DNA from: Xanthobacteraceae bacterium 501b
Lineage (GTDB): Bacteria; Pseudomonadota; Alphaproteobacteria; Rhizobiales; Xanthobacteraceae
DNA: 64,000 nt
Direction: 5' to 3'
Assembly: GCA_000378025.1 (NCBI GenBank)
Contig: KB899087.1
Span: forward strand, 4,273,501 to 4,337,500
Part shown: one piece after another, positions 7,637 through 14,676 of the stretch
Layout: every line of letters starts with the position of its first letter
How positions within the stretch are numbered: position 1 is the stretch's first letter
Position numbers and translations under genes: made by a program
Notes under the pieces: model-generated
What the model was told of the DNA's origin: nothing
The model's input: only the letters and a program-made list of their open reading frames with translations
Databases searched by the model: none

Positions 7637-9976
7637 TCAGCGCGGCAGCGTATAGGCGATCACATAATCGCCCGCCTTCGTGCCGATGGAGCCGTGCCCG
7701 CCGGCCACCTGCACCACGAACTGGCGCCCGCCCGCCTCATAGCTCATCGGCGTCGCCTGCCCGCCGGCCGGCAGGCGCTGCTGCCAGAGCTGGGCGCCGG
7801 TGGCGACATCATAGGCGCGGATATAGTCGTCGATGCTGGCGGCGAGGAAGGCGACGCCCGAGGCCGTGAGCAGCGGCCCGCCAATGCCCGGAACGCCCAT
7901 CGGGATCGGCGGCAGCGGGAACGGCCCGGCATCGCGGATGGTGCCGTTCTTGTGCATCCAGGCCTTTGTGCCCGTTCTGAGGTCCACCCCGGCGACATAG
8001 CCCCAGGGCGGCGCCTGGCAGGGCAGGCCGAGCGGCGAGACGAAGGGGGCCATCCGCACGCCATATTTGCCGCCGGCATTGACGTTCAGCCCGGCCTCGC
8101 CGGCATTCACCTGTTCGTCGGCGGAAATCTCGTCGGACGGCACCAGCTGCGAGGTGAAGGCGAGATAGGTCGGCATGCCGAACATTACCTGCCGCACCGG
8201 ATCGACCGCCACCGAGCCCCAGTTGAAGGTGCCGAAATTGCCGGGATAGACCAGCGTGCCCTGCAGCGAGGGCGGGGTGTAGCGGCCCTCATAGCGCAGC
8301 TGGCGGAACATGATCCGGCAGGCGAGCTGGTCGAGCAGGCTCGCCCCCCACATGTCCTTCTCGCGCAGCGGCTCGGGCGCGAAGCTCAGCGCCGAGACCG
8401 GCTGGGTCGGCGCGGTCCAGTCGTCCTCGACGGCGCCACCGGGCGCGGGCACCTCGCTCACCGGGAGAATCGGCTGGCCGCTGCGACGGTCGAGCACATA
8501 GATGTCGCCCTGCTTGGTCGCCTGCACCAGCGCCGGTGTGGTGCCTTGAGCGGTGGCGAGGTCGACCAGCACCGGCTGCGCCGGCACGTCCATGTCCCAG
8601 AGGTCGTGATGCACGGTCTGGAACACCCAGCGCACCGCGCCGCTGGCGATGTCGAGCGCGACAACCGAGGAAGAGAAGCGCTCCACTGCCGGGCTGCGAT
8701 GCCCGCCAAACTGGTCCGGCGTCGCATTGCCGAGCGGGATGTAGACGAGGCCGAGGGCGGGGTCGGCGCTGAACACCGACCAGCTATTGGGCGAGTTGGC
8801 GGTGTAGGTCTCGTCCGGGCCGAGCGGGGTGGTGCGGTCCGGATTGCCGGAATCCCACGCCCAGAGCAGTTCGCCGGTCAGCGCGTCATAGGCGCGGATG
8901 ACGCCAGAGGGCGATTCCATGTCGTAATTGTCGTTGACCGAGCCGCCGATGATGAGGCGATCATTCACAATGGTCGGCGGCGAGGTGGAGTAATAGAAGC
9001 CGCTCTGCTGGTGGGGCATGTTGGCCCACAGATTCACCGTGCCCTTGTCGCCGAAGCCCGGGCAGGTGGCGCCCGTCAGCGCATCCAGCGCGATCAGCCT
9101 TGCGTCCGAGGTCGGCAGATAAACCCGCGCCGTGCAGGCCGGGGCCGCCGCCACGTCGGTCTCGATCACGCTGGCATCGCGATAATAGGAAAGGCCGCGG
9201 CAGGTCTGGTGCTGCCGGTTGGGGTCGAGCCCGTCATTGGCATCGAAGCGCCAGCGCTCTTCGCCGGTCTCGGCGTCGAGGGCGATGGCGATATGGTGCG
9301 GGGTGCAGAGGTAGAGCAGATTGCCGATCTTGAGCGGCGTCACCTGATAGGTGGTTTCGGTCACATCCTCCGGCCCCCTGATGTCGCCGGTGCGGTAGGT
9401 CCAGGCGACTTCCATCCCGCCGACATTGCCCGGCGTCACCTGCGCCAGCGGCGTGTAGCGCTGGCCGGAAAGAGTGCGCCCATAATGATGCCACTCGCCA
9501 TCGGGCACCTCGCCGTCGGCAACCGTCGCCCCGCCGGTCTGCGCCTGCAACTGGCCCTCAATGACATGCGGGTCGCGCAGCAGCGCCGTGCCGGCGACGC
9601 CGATGCAGATCAGCACCGTGGCGGCGAGGGTGATCCGCGCCCCGTCCCAGCGGCGCAGGCCGCCCACCGCCCACGGCGTCAGCAGCCACAGGCCGAGCAG
9701 CACCACCAGCCCGCCGCGCGTGGCCAACGGCCACCAGTCGAAGCCGACCTCCCACAGCGCCCAGCCCAGCGTCGCCGCCAGCACGGCCGCGAACACCAGC
9801 CGTGCCGCCGGCTGCGCCCGTCCCACCAGCGCCGCGCAGACCAGCAGGCCGAGGCCGAGCGCCGCATAGAACCAGCTGCCGCCAAGGGTCACGAGCCAGA
9901 TGCCGCCGCCGGCAAGAAAAAGCGCGACAAGCGCGATCAGGATCGCCGTGGCCAAGGTGGGGATGGGGAAGCGCAT
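7637..9976 (-). CDS. gcd: Membrane-bound PQQ-dependent glucose-type dehydrogenase
   Basis: Quinoprotein of 779 residues that oxidises an aldose (glucose in the best-known members) in the periplasm and passes electrons to quinone. The N-terminus has about five membrane helices (residues 1-135). The rest is a PQQ beta-propeller, seen in repeats such as TPLKIGNLLYLCTPHHIAIA, LDAETGEERW and AYDVATGAQLWQQRLPAGG. Length and layout match the membrane glucose dehydrogenases. Start ATG 9976 follows AAAGG. No PQQ synthesis genes are in the window, so cofactor supply must be elsewhere. Sugar specificity cannot be read from sequence alone. Confidence 0.88.
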   Translation of the reverse strand: MRFPIPTLATAILIALVALFLAGGGIWLVTLGGSWFYAALGLGLLVCAALVGRAQPAARLVFAAVLAATLGWALWEVGFDWWPLATRGGLVVLLGLWLLTPWAVGGLRRWDGARITLAATVLICIGVAGTALLRDPHVIEGQLQAQTGGATVADGEVPDGEWHHYGRTLSGQRYTPLAQVTPGNVGGMEVAWTYRTGDIRGPEDVTETTYQVTPLKIGNLLYLCTPHHIAIALDAETGEERWRFDANDGLDPNRQHQTCRGLSYYRDASVIETDVAAAPACTARVYLPTSDARLIALDALTGATCPGFGDKGTVNLWANMPHQQSGFYYSTSPPTIVNDRLIIGGSVNDNYDMESPSGVIRAYDALTGELLWAWDSGNPDRTTPLGPDETYTANSPNSWSVFSADPALGLVYIPLGNATPDQFGGHRSPAVERFSSSVVALDIASGAVRWVFQTVHHDLWDMDVPAQPVLVDLATAQGTTPALVQATKQGDIYVLDRRSGQPILPVSEVPAPGGAVEDDWTAPTQPVSALSFAPEPLREKDMWGASLLDQLACRIMFRQLRYEGRYTPPSLQGTLVYPGNFGTFNWGSVAVDPVRQVMFGMPTYLAFTSQLVPSDEISADEQVNAGEAGLNVNAGGKYGVRMAPFVSPLGLPCQAPPWGYVAGVDLRTGTKAWMHKNGTIRDAGPFPLPPIPMGVPGIGGPLLTASGVAFLAASIDDYIRAYDVATGAQLWQQRLPAGGQATPMSYEAGGRQFVVQVAGGHGSIGTKAGDYVIAYTLPR

Positions 9977-10160
9977 GAGCAGCCTTTCGGTCCAGAGGTG
10001 CGGCGCGTGGCGCCGACCCGGAACGGAAAGGAGCGGCCGGAGCCGTCGCCGACGCGACGTCCCGACGCCGGGGAACCAGCGCGTGCTTGGGATTAACCGG
10101 CAAGCAGGCAAAGCGTTCCCAAAAACGGGCACGCCGCCACGCCAATCGCGCCGGCCCGCG

Positions 10161-10313
10161 TCAGGCGGCGTTGATCGTGATCGTGTGAGGCGGGTTGCCC
10201 TGGCTGCTGCGCGGGTTCTCGTCCTCCAGTACGAAGAAGGAACTCACGAACCAGATCACGGCGATCAGCGCGATGAGGCCGAGTGCGAGGCGCAGGGTGT
10301 TGCGCGATAGCAT
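10161..10313 (-). CDS. Small single-helix membrane protein, 50 residues
   Basis: A short gene easily missed by length cut-offs. From ATG 10313 it reads MLSRNTLRLALGLIALIAVI, then a tail containing SSFFVLEDENPRSSQG and ending TITINAA. Residues about 8-27 form one hydrophobic helix flanked by Arg on the inner side, with an acidic/polar outer tail. A GGAG motif lies five bases upstream of the ATG. Its function is unknown; it sits between the glucose dehydrogenase and a DUF892 stress protein, on the same strand as both. Confidence 0.55.
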   Translation of the reverse strand: MLSRNTLRLALGLIALIAVIWFVSSFFVLEDENPRSSQGNPPHTITINAA

Positions 10314-10487
10314 GGGAGTCTCCAGAGTTTCAGGCCGAGGCCGTGGGCCCCGGCGTTGATCATTTGCCGGCTTACGACCGGTTGACCTCGATGGCTCGCC
10401 CTGTCGGGGCGCCGGGCCTCGCCTGTCTTGCCGTCAGGACGCGCAGGAGGCGCCGGCACCGCCGACGCCCCTTGCCGCCTGGCCGCC

Positions 10488-10985
10488 TTACGCGGCCTTG
10501 AGGGCCTTCTGGTTGGCGACCTGGTCGGCCAGCGTGGTGAGGGCGTCGTCGGTCATCGACTCTTCCTTCAGCGTGGCGTCCAGCAGCTTGACGGCTTCCT
10601 TCATGCCGAGCACCTGCGCCCAGCGCTTCAGCGTGCCATAGCGGCTGATCTCATAGTGCTCCACCGCCTGGGCGGCGGCGGCGAGGCCGGCGTCGAGCGC
10701 GGGCTGGCCCTTGAATTCCTCGAGGATTTCCTCACCCTCTTCAAGGATGCCCTCAATGGCGGCGCAGGTCTTGCCCTGCGGGCGCTTGCCGATCAGCTCG
10801 AACACCTGCTGCAGGCGCTCGATCTGGCCTTCGGTCTCGTCGCGGTGCTTCTCGAAGGCCGCCTTGAGTTCCGGCGACTGCGCGCCGCGCGCCATTTTCG
10901 GCAGCGCCTTCAGGATCTTGCGCTCGGCGTAATAGATGTCTTTCAGGGTTTCATGAAACAGGGTTTCAAGGTTCTTTTCGGCCAT
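10488..10985 (-). CDS. DUF892 ferritin-like protein (YciE/YciF family)
   Basis: Protein of 165 residues of the DUF892 family, four-helix ferritin-like proteins induced in stress. Typical features are LFHETLKDIYYAERKILKALPKMA at the N-terminus (the ExxYxAE metal-ligand helix), the ETEGQIERLQQVFELIGKRP helix and HYEISRYGTL in the third helix. Start ATG 10985 is fixed by GGAG at 6 bases; an in-frame ATG four codons earlier has no such site. Family members may bind iron or protect against oxidants, but the biochemical role is not settled. A general-stress-type promoter lies upstream. Confidence 0.88.
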   Translation of the reverse strand: MAEKNLETLFHETLKDIYYAERKILKALPKMARGAQSPELKAAFEKHRDETEGQIERLQQVFELIGKRPQGKTCAAIEGILEEGEEILEEFKGQPALDAGLAAAAQAVEHYEISRYGTLKRWAQVLGMKEAVKLLDATLKEESMTDDALTTLADQVANQKALKAA

Positions 10986-11026
10986 GTCGGTCTCCAAAGC
11001 GTGATGTCCCCAAGCCTCGCGCCGAC

Positions 11027-11052
11027 AACACAGGCTGTGACCGCTTCGTTCC
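11027..11052 (-). promoter_or_regulatory. Candidate EcfG-type general stress promoter for the DUF892 gene
   Basis: On the minus strand GGAAC (11052-11048) and GTT (11029-11027) are 18 bases apart, close to the GGAAC-N17-nGTT pattern known for EcfG promoters of alphaproteobacteria. The element lies about 40 bases before the DUF892 start, and such genes are common EcfG targets. The motif is short, so chance occurrence is possible. Confidence 0.4.
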
Positions 11053-11091
11053 CGCCTGCGCAGCCAGCTTTTTACTTGGATGGCGGGGAAC

Positions 11092-11121
11092 TGATCCGGG
11101 CGGCGCGGCGCGCCGTACCCG
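11092..11121 (+). promoter_or_regulatory. Candidate sigma-E (RpoE-ChrR type) promoter for the DUF2177 gene
   Basis: TGATCC at 11092-11097, then exactly 18 bases, then TACCCG at 11116-11121, 34 bases before the DUF2177 ATG. The TGATCC-N18-TA pattern equals the two stronger promoters at 14559-14631. The -10 is GC-rich, so this is the weakest of the three. Confidence 0.45.
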
Positions 11122-11155
11122 CCTTAACAACCGTCACCGCTCCAGAGGCGCGCAC

Positions 11156-11557
11156 ATGCAGTTCATCGTCGCTTACGCATCGACCGGGCTTGTCTTCCTC
11201 GCGCTCGACGCGCTCTGGCTCGGCTTCATGGCGAGCCGCGTCTACCGGCCGCTGATCGGCGATCTGATGGCGGAGCAGCCGAACTGGCCGCCGGCGGTGC
11301 TGTTCTATCTGCTCTATGTCACCGGCGTGGTGGTGTTCGCCGTGCAGCCGGCGCTGGCCTCGGGCCGCTGGACCACGGCGCTGATGCTCGGTGCCTTTCT
11401 CGGCCTTATCGCCTACGGCACCTATGACCTCACCAACCATGCGACGCTGCGCAACTGGCCGGCGGCGATGACGGCGATCGATCTCGCCTGGGGAACCTTT
11501 GCGACCGCCATGGCCGCGACGGCCGGCATGCTGATCACCCGCGCCGTGACCCATTAG
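11156..11557 (+). CDS. DUF2177 family membrane protein
   Basis: Membrane protein of 133 residues with four helices. It starts MQFIVAYASTGLVFLALDALWLGFMASRVYRPLIGDLM and carries the family core YGTYDLTNHATLRNW. The DUF2177 family has no assigned reaction, but it often sits near sigma-E/ChrR lipid-modification clusters. Here the gene converges on the DUF1295 gene of the rpoE operon, overlapping it by 23 bases, and has its own candidate sigma-E promoter. It is inferred to act in the same membrane-lipid response. Confidence 0.85.
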   Translation: MQFIVAYASTGLVFLALDALWLGFMASRVYRPLIGDLMAEQPNWPPAVLFYLLYVTGVVVFAVQPALASGRWTTALMLGAFLGLIAYGTYDLTNHATLRNWPAAMTAIDLAWGTFATAMAATAGMLITRAVTH

Positions 11558-12353
11558 CGGAACGGCCCGGCCAGCCAGGCCAGAAGGCGTTGACGCGGCG
11601 CTGATAGGCGCGGAATGCCTCGCCCCGCGAGCGCAGCATATGCGCTTCCGTCGGCGGAATGCCTGAGGCGTGCACCAGCAGCACATACATCAGCGCGGGG
11701 GCGAGCAAGGCGGCGAGCCCCGGCAGATAGGCGAGCGAGAGCGCGATGGCGGGATAGGCGGTCCAGCCGAGCCACTCGAAGAAGTAATTGGGGTGGCGCG
11801 TCAGGCCCCATAGCCCGGCATCGCAGACCCGCCCGCGATTGTCCGGGTCGGCGCGAAAGCGCGACAGCTGGCGGTCGGCGATCGCGGCGCCGGCTACCGC
11901 ACTGAGGAACAGCGCCACTCCCAGCCCATCGCCCATCCGCCAGAACGGCAGCGGATTATGCGCCGCCGCCGCCACGGCGACGACCAGCACCAGCCCGGCC
12001 AACGCCTGCACCTGCAGGAACAGGAACAGCCTCGTTGAGGCCGCCGCGCCCCATTGCCGGCGCAGATCGGCATAGCGCGGATCGTCATGGCCCTTCAGCG
12101 TGCGCTGCAGGATATGCGTGCCCAGCCGGGCCGACCACAGCGCGACCAGCGCGGCGACAAGAAACTGGCGCGGTGCCCAGGGCTCGCCGCCCAGCGGCAG
12201 CAGCGCCGCCGCCACCCCGGCGGCGCCGGTGGCGTAGGACCACACCGTATCCACCCAGCCATGATTGCCGCTGCGCTCGGCCACCCACCACGCCCCTGCC
12301 ATGGCGAGGCAGAGGCCGAGCGTGAGCGCGGCGAGGGAGGCGAGCAGCGTCAT
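11535..12353 (-). CDS. DUF1295 / steroid 5-alpha-reductase-like membrane enzyme
   Basis: Integral membrane protein of 272 residues with about seven helices, of the DUF1295 family in the isoprenylcysteine methyltransferase/steroid-reductase superfamily. The conserved C-terminal signature is visible as GLWGLTRHPNYFFEWLGW, followed by RSRGEAFRAYQRRVNAFWPG. Such proteins are thought to act on lipid double bonds using NADPH, but the substrate is unknown. Its ATG overlaps the hydrolase stop (ATGA), making it the fourth gene of the rpoE-chrR operon. Its 3' end overlaps the convergent DUF2177 gene. Confidence 0.88.
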   Translation of the reverse strand: MTLLASLAALTLGLCLAMAGAWWVAERSGNHGWVDTVWSYATGAAGVAAALLPLGGEPWAPRQFLVAALVALWSARLGTHILQRTLKGHDDPRYADLRRQWGAAASTRLFLFLQVQALAGLVLVVAVAAAAHNPLPFWRMGDGLGVALFLSAVAGAAIADRQLSRFRADPDNRGRVCDAGLWGLTRHPNYFFEWLGWTAYPAIALSLAYLPGLAALLAPALMYVLLVHASGIPPTEAHMLRSRGEAFRAYQRRVNAFWPGWPGRSANGSRRG

Positions 12354-13231
12354 CGGCCCGCGTCCGGCGCGGTCACGCGCCCAATGAAGCCGGTCACATC
12401 GTCCAGCACGGGGGCGATGAGGCGCAGCGGCGGGGAGAACGCCCCGAGGATCAGCCGGTGGTCGGCCCGGTCATAGACCTTGAGGCTCGCCGTGCCGCCC
12501 TCCGCTTGGATGCGCTCGGCGAGGCGCACGCTGTTGCCGGGCTCGACCGTGGTGTCGCGGGCGCCGGTGGCGAGGAAGGCGGGCGGCGCCTCGCCGGTGA
12601 CGAAGTTGATCGGCTGGCTGCGCCCGCGCCCGGCCTTTGGGCCGAAGATCTCTTTCAGCTTGGCGCTTTTCAGCGGCAGGAAATCATAAGGCCCGGCGAG
12701 GCCCACCAGCCCGGCCACGTCGCGCCTGGGGTCGAGCCGCACCGCGCCCAGCCATTGCGGGTCGAAGGCCAGCAGGGCGGCGATCTGCGCGCCGGCGGAA
12801 TGGCCCATGAGCACGAGGCGGGAAGGGTCGCCGCCATAGGTGGCGGCATTGTCGCGCGCCCAGCGCACGGCCCGCGCGCCATCCTGCACAAAGACTGGAA
12901 AGCGCACCTGCGGATAGAGCCGGTAGTCGGCGATGATGACGACCATGCCCCGGCTGGCCAGCGCCGCGCCGACAAAGCGGTACATGGCCCGCTCGCCGGA
13001 ATCCCAGCTGCCGCCATAGAAGAACACCACCACAGGCCGGCCCTGCGCGGCGCCTGATGTCGGCGCGTAGACATCGAGCCGGTGCCGGGGCCCGTCGGCA
13101 TAAGCGAGGTTTTCGCTCACGCGCACCGGCTCCAGCCGCGACAGCGCGTTCAGCACGGCGGTCGGGCCTTCCGCGGCGCGGGCCACGCCCGTGCTCAGCA
13201 AAGCGAGGGCGATGAGCAGCGCCGCGCGCAT
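12350..13231 (-). CDS. Secreted alpha/beta hydrolase (carboxylesterase-like)
   Basis: Protein of 293 residues with an N-terminal signal peptide (MRAALLIALALLSTGVARA). The alpha/beta-hydrolase features are the oxyanion segment VVVFFYGGSWDSG near residue 70 (HGG-like, here YGG), the nucleophile elbow GHSAG with Ser145, an acid in ARDTTVEP and the catalytic His in DRADHRL. This resembles BD-FAE/arylformamidase-like esterases. It is likely periplasmic and may cleave an ester, possibly a lipid. It starts three bases after the chrR stop and overlaps the DUF1295 gene, so it belongs to the rpoE operon. Confidence 0.85.
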   Translation of the reverse strand: MRAALLIALALLSTGVARAAEGPTAVLNALSRLEPVRVSENLAYADGPRHRLDVYAPTSGAAQGRPVVVFFYGGSWDSGERAMYRFVGAALASRGMVVIIADYRLYPQVRFPVFVQDGARAVRWARDNAATYGGDPSRLVLMGHSAGAQIAALLAFDPQWLGAVRLDPRRDVAGLVGLAGPYDFLPLKSAKLKEIFGPKAGRGRSQPINFVTGEAPPAFLATGARDTTVEPGNSVRLAERIQAEGGTASLKVYDRADHRLILGAFSPPLRLIAPVLDDVTGFIGRVTAPDAGR

Positions 13232-13234
13232 CCC

Positions 13235-13909
13235 CTAGATCCGGACGAAGGGCTGCACCAGCCGGCCGAAGAATCCGTTCAGCCGCATGCTGCCCTCCAG
13301 CGCGGCGAGGCAGATGCACTCGCCCTCGGGGTCGACGATCGGCTGGTGCTCGATCTCCTGGTCCATCTCGCTGAGGTCGCCGGGTCCGTAGCGGCCATAG
13401 CCGTCGGAGAAGGAGCCGGAAATCACCTGGGTGAACTCGGTGCCGACATGGCCGTGCTCGGGCAGCTTGCGTCCGGGCCCGACGCGCAGCAGCGTCAGCC
13501 GCGCCTGCCGGTCTTCCGGCAGCCTCACCGTGCTCGCCCGCACGCCAAGCCCGACCCAGCGCCAGGGGCCGATCTCGCAGTCGCGCAGCGCGGCGGGCAG
13601 GGGCACGCCGCCGGGCAGGGACGCCGGGGTGGCTGGCTTCGTGCGGGCGCGCGCGAGCGGCGGCGCGGCGGCATCATCCGGTTGCGCGTCGATGGCGCGC
13701 AGCGCGGCGGCAAAGGCGTCCGGCGCCATCGGCGCAAGTGGCATCGCCTCCAGCAGTGCCCCGCCCACCGCCTCGAATTCGGCGAGCCGGGACCGGCAGC
13801 AGGGGCAGGTGCCGAGATGGACCGCGAGCACCCGCGCCGGCCCGGCCGGCAGCTGCCCGGCGGCGTAGCGCATCAGCGTTTCGTCGGTCGCGTGATGGCG
13901 GATCGTCAT
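13235..13909 (-). CDS. chrR: ChrR-type zinc anti-sigma factor
   Basis: Cytoplasmic anti-sigma factor of 224 residues that binds sigma-E and releases it under singlet oxygen or organic peroxide stress. The N-terminal zinc site has His6, His31, Cys35 and Cys38 (HLGTCPCC), the same positions as in Rhodobacter ChrR. The C-terminal cupin keeps its metal ligands His152, His154, Glu158 and His188 and the CxC pair Cys198/Cys200. All known key residues are present, so a normal sensor is expected. The ATG overlaps the rpoE stop (ATGA), giving coupled, stoichiometric synthesis. Confidence 0.95.
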   Translation of the reverse strand: MTIRHHATDETLMRYAAGQLPAGPARVLAVHLGTCPCCRSRLAEFEAVGGALLEAMPLAPMAPDAFAAALRAIDAQPDDAAAPPLARARTKPATPASLPGGVPLPAALRDCEIGPWRWVGLGVRASTVRLPEDRQARLTLLRVGPGRKLPEHGHVGTEFTQVISGSFSDGYGRYGPGDLSEMDQEIEHQPIVDPEGECICLAALEGSMRLNGFFGRLVQPFVRI

Positions 13910-14469
13910 GAGTGGCCTTCCAGCAGAACGCGCAGCCGCCCGAGGGCAAGGCGCACGCGGGATTTGACGGTGCCCAGCGGCAGGCCGAGCTCACGGGCGA
14001 TTTCCGAATGCGCCTTCTCGCTGAAGAAGGAGAGGCGAAGCACGGTGGCCTGTTCGGCGGAGAGGGTCTTCAGCGCCTCGCGCACCCGCGCCTCGCGCTC
14101 CGCCGTAAGCAGCAGCGTCTCCCCCGAGGGCGCGGTCTCGACCTCGCCCTGCTCGTCCTCGCTGGCGGCGGCGGTTCGGATCCGCCTGAGATGGTCGATC
14201 CGCAGATTGCGGGCGATGGTGAAGATCCACGTCGCCGCGCCGGCCCGCGTGGGATCGAAATAAGACGCCTTGCGCCAGACCGAGAGCATCACCTCCTGGG
14301 CGATCTCCTCCGCCGTATTGGGCGGCAGGCCGGATTTGCGCAGAAAGGCATTCAGGCGCGGGGCGAAATAGCTGTAGAGACGCGCATAGGCCTGGCGGTC
14401 GCGCTCGGTGGCGACCAGGCCGATCAGCCGCGCCAGCTCCGCACCGTCCGGCACGCCATCATCTTTCAT
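13906..14469 (-). CDS. rpoE: ECF sigma factor RpoE (ChrR-controlled group)
   Basis: Sigma factor of 187 residues for the singlet-oxygen/photooxidative stress regulon. Region 2 is seen at about residues 25-95 (EEIAQEVMLSVWRKASYFDP and AATWIFTIARNLRIDHLRR) and region 4 near 125-180 (SEIARELGLPLGTVKSRVRLALGRLR). The ATG at 14469 follows GGAGGTGA at 8 bases, which decides the start against longer in-frame options. It is first in the rpoE-chrR-hydrolase-DUF1295 operon and has a sigma-E-type promoter upstream, so it is probably autoregulated. Confidence 0.95.
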   Translation of the reverse strand: MKDDGVPDGAELARLIGLVATERDRQAYARLYSYFAPRLNAFLRKSGLPPNTAEEIAQEVMLSVWRKASYFDPTRAGAATWIFTIARNLRIDHLRRIRTAAASEDEQGEVETAPSGETLLLTAEREARVREALKTLSAEQATVLRLSFFSEKAHSEIARELGLPLGTVKSRVRLALGRLRVLLEGHS

Positions 14470-14558
14470 AAGTCGCGTCACCTCCGGCCTCCGCCGCAGG
14501 GGCAGGCAAGCATGTGGCTCTGCGGTTCGGGCATGTTCGAGCGAGGCATTCATGAACC

Positions 14559-14588
14559 CTTCTACGCGCCGGCTCTGCCGCTGGATCA
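14559..14588 (-). promoter_or_regulatory. Sigma-E promoter of rpoE operon
   Basis: On the minus strand TGATCC (14588-14583), 18 bases, then TAGAAG (14564-14559), about 90 bases before the rpoE ATG. This matches the TGATCC-N18-TA pattern of RpoE-ChrR promoters and implies autoregulation. Its -35 box is only 13 bases from the -35 box of the divergent promoter. Confidence 0.75.
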
Positions 14589-14601
14589 TTCCGCCCGTGA
14601 G

Positions 14602-14631
14602 TGATCCAGCGCGGAGCCGGTGGCGTACACA
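14602..14631 (+). promoter_or_regulatory. Sigma-E promoter of oxidoreductase-DUF1365-cfa operon
   Basis: TGATCC (14602-14607), 18 bases, then TACACA (14626-14631), giving a leader of about 39 bases before the ATG at 14677. It is back to back with the rpoE promoter, so one 73-base block drives both operons. Confidence 0.75.
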
Positions 14632-14676
14632 GTAAACAAGCTTCGCTCCCCGCTCCACCGTCCGGATTCGCGCTCC

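Noticed and set aside
7577-10096. Long open frame (about 840 codons) on the plus strand opposite gcd
   Set aside because: It is antisense to the PQQ dehydrogenase, rich in Arg/His/Gly/Ala with no domain, and follows from GC-rich codon structure. The same holds for the long frames opposite ndh (6457-7494), ccoN-ccoP (22382-24241), regB and selB.
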